DNA of 64,000 bases from Coptis chinensis (GCA_015680905.1 CM027377.1:63323501-63387500), one strand, 5' to 3'. Shown: positions 47,701 to 58,262, counted from the stretch's first letter. Translations and numbers: made by a program. The notes: generated by a model from the sequence alone, not told the origin.

Positions 47701-48970
47701 GTTCGATACTACCTTGTCACGTAACAAACCCGAAACTGTTTTGTGGACTGAAAAATCCAGAACTACATTGTCAATTACTGAAGAATTTGGAACTGCATTG
47801 TAACTTGACATATCCGGAACTGCTTTGACAATTGATCGAAGAAGTCAAAACTGATTGGTGAGACATCGAAATTGGAAGTGTGCAGTCAATTAGTAAAGCC
47901 GGAACTGGTAGACCTTGTGACTGGCCATAAAGTGACGACTTGGTTGCCAACGTCGGACATGAGTGTTCAAATTCGAAAGATGCTAAAATGACCATTAATG
48001 GCGAGCTTGAAGTTTTTCTTCTACGATGAACTCTTAGGGTGCAAAAATCCAGCTTGTACAAGATTAAAATTCAAGTTTTGATTCAAAAATCAACATGAGC
48101 AAACCCATGGTTTATGGTCATAAAGATTTGGGTGATAGTAAGGCATCAAGAGGGTCGTATGTGGTAATGGCTGCTTCACGCCTTCACTTCCAAAGAATTG
48201 AAACAAGCTTCACGGTATGCTATAGAACAGCAACTAAAACCAAGAAAAAGTTTTATTTACTTTTTCTCTCTCTTAAGAGTCCTCTCTCCTCACATAGCCA
48301 GTTCCAGATGGGCTGAGTGTGGGCTTGAATTCCTATCTCTTGAGGAAATATATTCAATTCCGAATGAATGGCTAGCGGACCTAACAAAGATGCCGAAGGG
48401 TATCAGGGAAGTATCAAGTATATAAATTTCTTTCATTTTTTGTACTCTAATATTGTCAGTCATGGGCTTATGGCTTTAAAGCTTGGTCCGGATATTCTTA
48501 GGTCCGGGTTGTATATTAAGAAATGTTCGGACCGCACAAAGTTTAGTTCCGGGTTATATAATAAACATGTCCGGACCTCAAAAAGTTTAGTTCCGGGTCA
48601 TATATTAGGACCTTGACACTACTCTTGATCTATTTATCCACGTTCGGGTCATGATGACTTGGAAAAGTCTTGATATGTCCACATCCAGGTTATATATTAT
48701 AAGCTAGACAAGTTCGGGTTATATTATTATAAGTCATGACATGTCCGGGTCATGGCCAGCGTATGTCCAGCCTTCACCATATCCAGTTCCTTGATCTAAG
48801 ATAACGGAAATTTTTGTGTATAAATTTCAAGGAGCAGATTGAGGCATACTGCCCGCTACTTTTTTATTTTTTTTATAAATATAGTTACGCGATGTGACGA
48901 ACGCCTACCTTTTTAACCCTTTTTCCTTAAGGGTTTGAATTACAACCCATGAAGAAAAAAGGGGGGCATT
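47701..48970 (+). other. Non-coding region before 3' LTR with TCCGGGTTATAT motifs
   Basis: No gene is seen. At 48480-48770 the motif GTCCGGGTTATATATTA recurs in several forms, another lower-order repeat. The region ends in the polypurine tract before 48971. Confidence 0.6.
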
Positions 48971-50138
48971 TGTGTGTGCATATTTTAGCAAATATATATG
49001 TAACACGTGACCGCATCTTCTTAAGGCTCGGATATGGTCTTGGTGTGGGTAGAAAGTACCATAACACACTTCAAGTCTAAATCCTCTCACTTCCTAGGTT
49101 CGGAAGTGAGACAAGAAGAGGAGGTTCGTGGGCTTTGGAACTAGTTGGAGTAGTAGGTTAGTATAACCAACTCCTAACTCCTCATCCGGAACTCAACTAC
49201 AAGGTTCGAAGCAGGTTCGTGGGCTTTGGAACTAGTTGGAGTAGTAGGTTAGTATAACCAACTCCTAACTCCTCATCCGGAACTCAACTACAAGGTTCGA
49301 AGCAGGTTCGTGGGCTTTGGAACTAGTTGGAGTAGTAGGTTCGTATAACCAACTCCTAACTATGAACTCCAAATTTAGAACTCAACTACTAGGTTCGGAG
49401 CAAGTTTGTGGGCTTTGGAACTAGTTGGAGTAGTAGGTTCGTATAACCAACTCCTAACTATGAACTCCAAATCCATAACTCAACTACTAGGTTCGGAGCA
49501 AGTTCGTGGGCTTTGGAACTAGTTGGAGTAGTAGGTTAGTATAACCAACTCCTAACTATGAACTCATCCGAACTCAACTACTAGGTTCGAAGCAGTTCGT
49601 GGGCTTTGGAACTAGTTGGAGTAGTAGGTTCGTATAACCAACTCCTAACTATGAACTCCAAATCCGGAACTCAACTACTAGGTTCGGAACAGGTTCATGG
49701 GGTTTGGAACTAGTTGGAGTAGTAGGTTCATATAACCAACTCCTAACTATGAACTACAAATCCATAACTCAACTACTAGGCTCGAAGCTCTAACTATTAC
49801 TCCGAACCTAAACATGTTTTTCTGTTGTTTAAGTCAATAAAGGAGACCTATTTAACTTGGGAAACATGGGGCTTCTAGAAGAGTCAAGATGAGACTTAAC
49901 AAGAGACGGTCTCCTAGTTAAACACTAATTGGGAAACCTTATCTATTCTTATAAATAGAATAGTTAAACTACGCTTTGGGTTTGATTCCTATTCACAGGA
50001 TACGTAGGCAGCCATTAGAGAACGTGGTTCAACTCATCATCTTCTACATCTCTTCTTCTTCTTGATCCAATACTTCTCATTGTTCTTCGATCATCAACAA
50101 AATATTTGTGTTTCTAAATTATGAAAAATCATCACACA
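48971..50138 (+). repeat. 3' LTR of gag-only element, seven minisatellite units
   Basis: It is 1168 bp and otherwise collinear with the 5' LTR. The minisatellite block (about 49125-49790) has seven units against four in the 5' LTR, which explains the 283-bp length difference. Confidence 0.88.
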
Positions 50139-50311
50139 ATTGGCTTGTATGTGAACTTATATGTTTGTTTTATGCTTATAGTTTCTATCTGTTAGAACTT
50201 GTATGTTTGCTCTATGTGAAAGTCTTTTGTTCATGGATAATACTTGAACTAGAACTTGTATGTTTGCTCTATCTATCAGAATTTAGTACATTGTAGTTGT
50301 TTCTTTTATGT

Positions 50312-50360
50312 CAGAACTAGAACTAGAACTAGAACTGGAACTAGAACTGGAACTTGAACT
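50312..50360. repeat. AGAACT hexanucleotide repeat
   Basis: AGAACT and AGAACTGGAACT units repeat about eight times. Scattered gaacttgta motifs lie around them. Confidence 0.85.
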
Positions 50361-50454
50361 AAGTTGTTTCTTTGTTAACAACTTGAACTAGAACTAACAC
50401 TCTAACAGTTGGAACAAAAGTTGAACATAACTGAAGCTAAAACTCAAACAAGTC

Positions 50455-50855
50455 ATTTTTTTTTCAATAATGGATATTTCATTAATCATAATTTAATGGT
50501 TTGGACACCTGAATCTACAATGCAAGGTGGAAGAGTGCTCGGATTTGCAACCTTAGCCCAGGTAGCTAGTTCATGAGCCTCCCTAATAAAAGACCTACGT
50601 AACCAACTAAACTTAAAACATACTAGATCAGCCAAACTATCTAAAATGTGATAGACTACACTTATAAATGGCCACCAACATTCTTCTAGACTTAAGTGTT
50701 ATGATAATACTTTGATTGTCTCGAAGGAACTCCACATGCCTACATTCCAGGCTTTTGGCAAGTAGAATAGCCACTTCAGCAACAACAACCTCTACTTCAT
50801 GAATTCTCCTCCCTCAGTTTTTGCAACTGCTCCTGCTATTGCATTTCTATTGGAC
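50455..50855 (-). mobile_element. LINE 3' end with RNase H fragment
   Basis: On the minus strand the sequence reads NRNAIAGAVAKTEGGEF, then in the next frame VVVAEVAILLAKSLECRHVE and LRDNQSIIITL, then FKFSWLRRSFIREAHELATW, the order seen in the RNase H domain of plant L1 elements. It ends in a run of eight A after a short non-coding tail (T-run at 50455-50463 on the plus strand). This is a 5'-truncated insertion in the MULE. A target duplication was not resolved. Confidence 0.7.
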
Positions 50856-50859
50856 ATGC

Positions 50860-51582
50860 TCATCCTTTTATATTTAGCTTTGAGAATTTAGATAGAGTCA
50901 TTTTTAAGGTAACAAGGGGTTCCGTTGTCAAAGTGGTTCTCTTCTTTCTTGACTCCATCTTCAGTGCATCTTCAAGCCATTCAAATTCCCCACAACTCTT
51001 GCATTTCAAATACGCTTTTCCAATATTCATTCCATACTTGGTAGTCTTAACAGACCTCATTCCCTTACAATCATTTCTCTTGCAATCATAATCTACCCAT
51101 GGGTACTCCTGCATCCAATGGCTAGCCTGACCACACTTAAAACATTCATTTCTTGATAAGCTTGATCCAATCCCAAACAGTCTTTCAGCAACAGCTTCAT
51201 CCAACCATTGCATATAACTTGGACATGATTGATGTTGGCACTTCAAGTACTTCCATCCTAGATTCTTTGTTGTTTGCGATATTCCGCCCAGCATTATTTG
51301 GATCCCATCACATGTAGCTTCCTTACAGGGAGAGTACATAAGTTGTCACTCAATAGCTGAGTGTCCAACCTCATCACAGACCTGACATTCAACCTGTGGT
51401 GAACAAAAAATGTACTAATTACTGAAGAAATAAAAGTTAACAACAAAATTTGAAATTAAAAGAATGTATAAAGCTCTCACAAGGACAAGCATAAATATTA
51501 TAAACACCTCATGTATTCATTAGAAACTAATATAAATTTTAAACTAATAATGCATATGCTTCAATATTGCAATTACCTTCAT
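50860..51582 (-). pseudogene. MULE-borne CCHC/GRF zinc-finger gene, two exons
   Basis: Exon 1 is ATG AAG (51582-51577), then a 183-bp intron with GT...AG ends, then exon 2 from 51393 to the stop near 50860. The protein of about 178 residues has a CCHC knuckle (CQVCDEVGHSAIE, final Cys codon now TGA at 51348) and a GRF-like finger (TKNLGWKYLKCQHQSCPSYM). A second knuckle follows (CFKCGQASHWMQEY, final Cys changed to Tyr), then a second GRF-like finger (GKAYLKCKSCGEFEWLED) and a basic tail. GRF and CCHC fingers bind single-stranded nucleic acid in other proteins. It starts 100 bp inside the right TIR and faces the transposase gene. It may be a captured host gene or an accessory gene of the family. 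Confidence 0.75.
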
Positions 51583-51681
51583 TTTTGCACGTTCTTTTGG
51601 AAAAATAGAGCTCCTGTTTGCTTTTTGGAATAATAAAGAAACACCAATTTTGGTTTGATCTTGAATAATACCGTTGTGACT

Positions 51682-52025
51682 GTTTGTGAAGTTAGGGATT
51701 TTGGAGGGAGATCAACATCAGGGACTTTGAGAAAGGAAAATTCTTGAAGACTCACGTGAGTGAGTGCATGCGTCCTTCATTTCTCGTTTAGAAAATTTAG
51801 ATGGAGACTCATGTGCTTTGTGCATGCATTACTTATGTGGAGACTGAGTTGCCATGTGTACGCATTATGTATGCCAAATCATCAAATACATATACATACT
51901 TCATAGTATACATAGACAGTACCAATTTTAGCAATATTTGAAATCTACTATTTTGCAAAAAATATAATACAATACCCATATTGTAAAATCCACTATAGTT
52001 CAGTACCCATATCAATAATTTTTTC
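51682..52025 (-). repeat. Right TIR of MULE
   Basis: It is the reverse complement of the left TIR with scattered differences. It probably supplies the promoter and part of the 5' UTR of the zinc-finger gene. Confidence 0.9.
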
Positions 52026-52560
52026 AAAACTTTTTGTAGTAGTCCACAAAAGCACTATCCATATCTACCTGCCCTTCTCTTTTGTTGCCATCCATATCCT
52101 CAATAGGCCACAACTATCTTCTACTCTTATTTTCCTTCAGAACATTAAAGAAGTATTTGTTGCATCTATCACCATACTGCATCCAGTCAATATTGGTTCT
52201 ATGCTTCACATCCATTTCCTCCATTCTAACAAGCTGAATCAACCTATCTCTGACAGAGCACTCAAGAGCACCAACCACCTGATCAAGATCAAGGGTTGGA
52301 CTTGAGTTTCTCTTGTATCTTTTTTAACTGAAACCTCGCTGCTTTGACTTCCCTTTGTAGGTTTGAACAGTTAACTCTAGACCATTGTTTTAAAGAACTC
52401 TTTAAGTGCTTGAGCTTTTTAAACAACATGAAAGAAGGGATCCCTTGTGTAGGTATAGTCCAACTGTCTGTTAAAGTTTCTCTTGAACATGACGTATTTG
52501 GAACCGAATGCCACATGAGGCTATGGGTACACGTACTACAAGTCTACAACTGACAAGAAA
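52026..52560 (-). pseudogene. LINE-2 ORF2 segment between endonuclease and RT
   Basis: The minus strand reads through FMLFKKLKHLKSSLKQW, MDVKHRTNIDWMQYGDRCNK, YFFNVLKENKSRR and DMDGNKREGQVDMDSAFV up to DYYKKF at the MULE boundary. This is the linker that precedes the RT domain in plant L1 ORF2. One stop lies near 52120. Nothing of the endonuclease is seen upstream, so LINE-2 seems 5'-truncated at about 52560. Confidence 0.85.
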
Positions 52561-54065
52561 GGTAATAACATGGTATTGTTATTGTAGGCTTGTCATATTT
52601 TATGTTTGTGTGCTCCTCCATCATAAGCTATTTGCCATTTCAGTTACTTTCTACATAGTGAAAAAGGGAGAAAAAATGGTAAAAAAAAAGACAGAAAAAG
52701 AAGTTGAGAGAATAGACAATTTGATGCATTTATAAATGAAAATTGAATCAATTAACAAAACAAACAATATAATGAACTAACCTATGCAATTAATGATCGT
52801 GTTTACTCCTAGGTAGTACAGTAGGTGTGAGTTATGATCTAACACTTTCAAATTTGAAAATTTTGCTTTCTAAACTATAATATGAGTTTGATTTTTAAAA
52901 ATTGAAAACATAAACTAATTTTTTTTTATAACAATAGTACAAAGAAAAAAATTAAAATAAATAAAATAAAATGGTTTATTACCAATAAATATTAAACTAA
53001 GAGAAAAACAAAAAATATGTGTGTACGCTCTAATTAAGGCCTTGAGGTTGCTCTAAAAAATTGTAGTATTGATCGGCTCACCCTAGACTAATTTCTTGGT
53101 ATATATATATATTGGCCCGACTAGGTTGACAACCAAAATCGAGACAACCATCTTACATCCGAAATCAAACCGTTAGATCATCCCAAATCCAAATAAGGAA
53201 CCTTAAGCACAAAATCACAAAATTTCGAAATCAACCCATTTTCGAAATCAAACATAAAACACTTACAAAGGGTTTTCGCTCCTATTCCTCTCTCCCAAAT
53301 TTTCTCCAAAATCAAACTATTTTCACCTCTAAATTTCCTCCAAAATCAAACAATGAATTTGGTATCTCAAATTTGCTCCAACAAAATCAAACAACACAAA
53401 ATCCAATTTGCTCCAAATCAAACCACCGAAATACCTCCAAATTCAAACCGAAAGTTTTATTATATACCTTCTCTCTCCGTCGTTCAAAATCTATAGTTCA
53501 TAACAATTTTCTTCAACCAGAAATTCAAGAAATTGCCAAGTGAAATTCTTCTAAGAATGTCAATTTTGATTTATTTATTTATTTTATGTTTTTTTATTTT
53601 TTTTTTAATTTAGAAATGGAGAAGACGGTAGTTTAAGTTATAATCAATTATGTTTAAGAATTTGAATGCAGAATTATGAATTATGAATTTATCAATTGTT
53701 TCTTTTATGAATTATGAATTTATCAATTAAGTTATAATCAAAGTATTGAATTATGACACTATTATCTGTTTTTACATTTTCTTTTAAGGTATTGAATTAC
53801 AATTTTCAATTTTTTTTTATGGCTACCAATATTGCCTGTTGTTACAGCTTCTCTTAAGCTATTCATTTTTTTTTAAAAAAATTGTTTTTTTTTTCCATAT
53901 CAATATTACATGTTTTCTTAACATTATGTATTGTTTTTTTTTTCAAGAAATGGGGTGCCCAAGATATAAGTAAGAAAATCATAAAATATGGCATTGGGAG
54001 ACAACCTGATGCGTGGTCCTTAAACAAAACAACGCGGTCTTGCTAGTAAGATTGGTTTTTTAGCA
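52561..54065. other. Unassigned AT-rich region
   Basis: No gene is supported. It has a TA repeat (tatatatatata) at 53100, then a C/A-rich stretch to about 53460 with several caaaatcaaac-type repeats that looks like a promoter and 5' leader without a following ORF. T- and A-runs fill 53560-53945. It may be pre-existing host intergenic DNA flanking LINE-2. Confidence 0.45.
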
Positions 54066-54150
54066 GGTGCCAACTAGCAAAGTCGGTAAAACCTTTGGGT
54101 GACGATATTAGAGGTCTAAGGCTCGAACCCCGCTAGCATCAAAGAGTTAC
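54066..54150 (+). mobile_element. tRNA-derived SINE head (pol III boxes A and B)
   Basis: A box A-like TAGCAAAGTCGG lies at 54075-54086 and a box B-like GGCTCGAACCC at 54120-54130, 33 bases apart. That spacing suits an internal RNA polymerase III promoter. No tRNA cloverleaf can be folded and there is no typical acceptor stem, so it is a SINE or other tRNA-derived fragment. The CACTA element starts 25 bases later and may have cut off the tail. Confidence 0.5.
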
Positions 54151-54199
54151 TTATCTCATTTAAAACAGGCTTATCACTACTAAAAGAAGGGCATTTTGT

Positions 54200-55040
54200 G
54201 TCACTTTTTAAGTGACACAAGAAGTCACTTGTGTCACTTTTGAAACTAATTCTGGAGTGACCTATAAGCCCCCTACACATAAAGTTCTACCAAAAGTGAC
54301 ACAAAAGCCTTACTAAATGTGTCACTTTTTGTTAATAAAAGTGACACTTAAGAATAACCTCTTGTGTCACTTTTAAGAAAGAGTGTCACAGTGCTTGTCA
54401 AAAGTGACACTAGTTGTATTCGTTTAGGACCAGAGTGGGACATAATTTCGTTAAAAGTGATACATTAAGTATATTAGTTGTGTCACTTTTGGGCCAGAGT
54501 GAGACATAAGTACGTCAAAAGTGACACATTAAGTATACTAGTTGTGTCACTTTTAGACCAGAGTGAGACATAAGTACGTCAAAAGTGACACATTAAATAT
54601 ACTAGTTGTGTCACTTTTGGACCAGAGTGAGACATAAGTGCGCCAAAAAAGTGACACATTAAATATACTAGTTGTGTCACTTTTGGACCAGAGTGAGACA
54701 TAAGTACGTCAAAAGTGACACATTAAGTATACTAGTTGTGTCACTTTTGGACCAGAGTGAGACATAAGTACGTCAAAAGTGACACATTAAATATACTAGT
54801 TGTGTCACTTTTGGACCAGAGTGAGACATAAGTACATCAAAAGTGACACATTAAGTATACTAGTTGTGTCACTTTTGGACCAGAGTGAGACACAAGTACG
54901 TCAAAAGTGACACAAAAGCCCCTTACTTCTTGTGTCACTTTTGGGAATCAACTCCATATAACTTGTATGAAAAAGAAAGTGACACATAAGAGTGGTCAGT
55001 TGTGTCACTTTGAATAGATATTATGTCACTTTTTTTAAAA
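54200..55040. repeat. CACTA subterminal repeat array, 64-bp monomer
   Basis: Eight monomers are counted by the ccagagtg motif at about 54428, 54493, 54558, 54622, 54688, 54752, 54816 and 54880. Each carries GTGTCACTTTT and AAAAGTGACAC in opposite orientation around a ggaccagagtgagacataag centre. More scattered copies lie on both sides. In En/Spm such repeats are bound by the element's second protein. Confidence 0.92.
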
Positions 55041-55366
55041 GTGAGACAAATGAAAATAATGTTTTTTAAAAATATTTTCTCATTTTTGTATTCGATCGTA
55101 TTCATTTCTCAACCTGCATCCTATACGTCATAACCAAAATCCCATTAACCTACTTTATGACATAAACAACATCCACATACATTTATCAAAACATCACAAC
55201 CAAAATCACTTTAACCTGCTTTATGATACGGAAACAACATCCACTCGAGAAGAAAGAAACAACATTCAAAACAATTAACTTCTATTGATTTCATCGATTA
55301 AACTAAGTATTTTTCATCTAGTTTGACTCCCAACAAAAGAAGTCACTCCAATACCAAAAGAATCAC

Positions 55367-55404
<38 letters not shown>

Positions 55405-56014
55405 ACATAACGCCAATACTATCCTAGCAATATATATATTAGCTTGTTGTGTGCACTTCCAACACCAAAAACCTAGCTGTCATCTATTCATCTGTTAATC
55501 GATCCATGACACCTGCATCATATCATGAAGTCGTCATTCCACAATGACTAGTATATAAAATTAAAAAGCAAGTGAATCAAGAAGGGTATATTATACGAGT
55601 AAGAAAAAAAAACGATAAGAAAAGTATATATACATAAACAAAGGGAAAATATGGAAACCCACTTACTCAAATTAACTACTCGATAAATTGTTTGATAAAG
55701 TCAATGAATTCAAGACGAAGTTCATCTATTTCAGTGGTGTAACTCTTCTTGCTATAGAACTCCAATACCTGTTCGACGAAAAATATATTATAAATGAGTA
55801 GAGAAATGAATATACTTCCTACATTGTTTATTTGACTTGTTTCCTAGACTGGTTTCCTACATCTTTAGATGGATGTTGACATTCATACAGCAGAAGCAAT
55901 GATTAAAATCTTGCACATTTTCTTAGTCACAACTGACATGCTCTTGAGCATTAGATGATGATAACTGCAAGAACCTTTACTTACTAAAAATATTCTCTTA
56001 ATGGTCTTAAACAG
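55041..56014. other. Non-coding CACTA interior with A-run
   Basis: No gene is seen. A run of about 30 A lies at 55372-55402, followed by AT-rich sequence. Donor- and acceptor-like sites are present near the exon at 56015, so part of this may be captured intron. Confidence 0.5.
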
Positions 56015-56112
56015 GTCTAACTGCAATGAGCACAACTTTGCAAACAGAGGAGAATGTTACAGATGTAACACACCAAGGGGCTACAGCACCAACACATAAA
56101 TTTATACTTCAG
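56015..56112 (+). pseudogene. Possible captured exon, unidentified
   Basis: A 98-base open stretch is flanked by an acceptor-like ttaaacag and a donor-like CAG|GTAAGG. It contains MSTTLQTEENVTDV and APTHKFILQ in one frame. The protein-like composition and the splice-site flanks suggest an exon of a host gene on the plus strand. I do not recognise the gene. Confidence 0.4.
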
Positions 56113-56628
56113 GTAAGGGACATTTGCCACAGCCAACTTATTGCTAACAAACTAATAAAATATAGAATTGAAAGTCTAAGACATTCGTGGTTTCCGTTTC
56201 AGGTCGTGCGGTCTAAGAACTAAGAAGAAAACCAAAGAGGAGTCCAGTCTAATATCCAGTCCTCCCCACACACACCCACTTCTGTCAAATTGTAATTCTA
56301 AGTAGCCTGAGCAAACAATGGATGAAGAAACCTTGTTAAGGGAATCAGTTTTCACTTTGTTAGCTTTCTTATAGTAGGTATTATAATGTAACTGGCGTAA
56401 ATTTGATCTAATAATCAACGTGCCTTTGTGCATCAAAGGTTTCTATGTGTACAGTAATTCCTCTCAATTTTAAGCTTATAAACAAAACTTCAGTACAAGT
56501 TTCAAACAGTGTAAAACAAGCCAACTGCTCACTATAAATATTTTAATTTCGTTACAACCTAAACTGCGATACGGAAAATGGTGCTAATTATTATAATATT
56601 TGAACTTATCACAGATGACAATCTATTA

Positions 56629-57625
56629 TCAATTCAACTCGAACACTCTCACAGTACCATCTAGTGAGACTGAGACAAGGTGTTCCCCATTGGCTAACAC
56701 TGATATAGACTGAATGGCATCAGAATGCCCACTAAATGTCGTTACACAGTCACCAGAAAGGCTAACCCATACTCTTACTTTCCCATCCACGGAGCCTGTA
56801 GCTACAAATGGAGATGCACCCAGCCATGCCAAGCATGTCACTCCTTCCTCATGTTCACATGTGCATCGTGCTGCCGAATGCTGAAGATCCCAAATTATGA
56901 GTTTCTTATCCATGCTCCCCATTGAAACCTTTGTGAAAGTCTTTGAGAAAGTCCAACACACTCAATTGAGCTGGTGTGTGCCAGCAGAGAATTTACAACC
57001 CTCCCAGTTGTAATGTTCACTATGTGGATAGAATTATCCTTTGAACCGGTGATAGCTAAAGTAGAATCACTGGTTATTGCCAAGCATGTCAGTCCCTCCG
57101 TATGATATGGATGATCTCTAACAACATGCACACACTCTCCATTTCTGGGATTCCAGATCCTCAATGATGCATCCTCCGAACCAGTACAAACCATTTTACC
57201 ATCAGGGGTAAAATCACCACAAGTGACAGTGCTACTATGACCAGAAAACATATTCAAAAAGACATTCTTGTCACCATTCCACATCCATGCTGTGGAATCC
57301 TCTGAACCAGCTAAGACCACATATCCTCTTGGATGCCACCTAACCCACTCAATACCCCCTCCTGGACCTTCAAGTGTACACTTGAGACTACCCGAAGTGA
57401 TGTCCCACACTTGAATAAGTCTATCAAACCCTCCGTGGCGAGGAGCTTCCCGGAAATCGAACTAAAGGCTAAACAAGTAACGGAGTCTCTATGCCCTGGG
57501 AGCTCTTTAGCCCAATCCCCATGACCAATCTTCCACATAAATCCCTTGTCATCTCCACCTCCTGTTGCCACCAATAGTGGCTCATTTGGACTGGTCGCAA
57601 CCGCATAAAGTTCACTAGTATGACC
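56629..57625 (-). pseudogene. AAMP-like WD40 repeat protein fragment
   Basis: The minus strand runs from LFTGHTSELYAVATSPNEP through about 330 residues to VSLDGTVRVFELN and a stop at 56629. It covers all WD repeats of an angio-associated migratory cell protein-like protein (the Arabidopsis At1g71840 type, recognised from memory). WD/GH motifs seen include GGGDDKGFMWKIGHGDW, WMWNGDKNVF, DASLRIWNPRNGE, GSKDNSIHIVN and MDKKLIIWDLQHS. The acidic N-terminus and promoter are missing. Two frameshifts, at about 57435 and 56950, break it, and no introns are seen. It lies inside the CACTA element in the same direction as the transposase. Confidence 0.85.
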
Positions 57626-57664
57626 AGTAAACAAATGTATTAAACAGTAATTGATGTGGTTCAA

Positions 57665-58028
57665 ATTTTGTAAGTTAAATTTTGGCTATGATGGAGATAG
57701 GACAGCACATTCCACACAATCCCCTTCAATAGGGATATTATGTAAAACCCAGCGTCCCAGCCTATAAGAAGTAAGACCTGAAAGAATATATTAAAAGGAT
57801 GGGTTAATGAGTACGGAGCCCCTTAATCCCCATGAACCGGATTTACAGATATCGTCCGCGTAAGGGCACGGAGACCCTCTTCTTCTTCAGTCTTGCCATC
57901 ATTTCATGGAATTAAGGACTAGGGATGGAGGTCTAAAGATGATAGTACTCAGAAACTCTGATACTCAGATATTCAACTACTATTTGTGAGAATAATGGAA
58001 CTGCGACTTTTTACTTCGTCAAAAAAAA
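57665..58028. other. Unassigned stretch between gene fragments
   Basis: No gene is recognised. A less AT-rich patch at about 57820-57900 (atatcgtccgcgtaagggca) could belong to a captured intron or to organelle-like DNA. Confidence 0.35.
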
Positions 58029-58128
58029 ATGACCCTACCAGAAACAGAGTACTATCAGAGTACTATTACAGCTCTAAGTTACAGAGTACTATTACAGTGG
58101 TACTATCAGAGTACTATTACAGCTCTAA
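58029..58128 (+). repeat. Short tandem duplication of GAGTACTATTACAGCTCTAAG
   Basis: Two units of about 50 bp contain agagtactattacagctcta with a shorter partial unit between them. Confidence 0.75.
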
Positions 58129-58130
58129 GT

Positions 58131-58262
58131 TATATCCATTCATGGAGCAAAATACAAGGCCAGATCAGAGCTCATCGACAATTTATGGTAGCCAAGGGCC
58201 GGATTAGGCAGAAGAAACTAGAGAACCAATTGGAACTTGAAGCAAAGCTTCGCGAGCTTGAG
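58131..58262 (+). pseudogene. IQD-type (IQ-domain, SF16-like) exon fragment
   Basis: It reads SWSKIQGQIRAHRQFMVAKG followed by RIRQKKLENQLELEAKLREL and ends in GAG|GTAATG, a donor site. The sequence matches the region after the IQ motifs in plant IQD calmodulin-binding proteins (from memory). Only this exon is present. It is on the opposite strand to the WD40 fragment and to the CACTA genes. Confidence 0.6.

Larger units (their letters stand above)
43737..50138 (+). mobile_element. Gag-only Ty3/gypsy-like LTR retrotransposon
   Basis: LTRs at 43737-44621 and 48971-50138 share both ends (TGTGTGTGCATATTTTAGC to AATCATCACACA). The primer site lies at 44624, and an A/G-rich polypurine tract (aagaaaaaaggggggcatt) precedes the 3' LTR. 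Only gag-like coding sequence is present, followed by about 2.6 kb of non-coding repeats, so the element depends on another for its enzymes. I see no clean target duplication: TTGTG precedes it and ATTGG follows it. Confidence 0.85.
40870..52025 (+). mobile_element. Mutator-like element (MULE) with long TIRs, 11.2 kb
   Basis: Long terminal inverted repeats of about 350 bp (40870-41224 and 51682-52025) both begin GAAAAAATTATTGATATGGG. Flanking 9-mers are AAAAGTTTT (40861-40869) and AAAACTTTT (52026-52034), a target duplication with one central mismatch. Joining the flanks restores LINE-2 coding sequence (DYYKKF followed by LGVPSP). The element holds a MudrA-like transposase running from the left TIR, a zinc-finger gene running from the right TIR, and several later insertions that account for most of its length. 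Confidence 0.92.

Noticed and set aside
54066-54150. A functional tRNA gene
   Set aside because: Boxes A and B are present but no acceptor or anticodon stem can be paired, and the T-run terminator is missing. A SINE head fits better.
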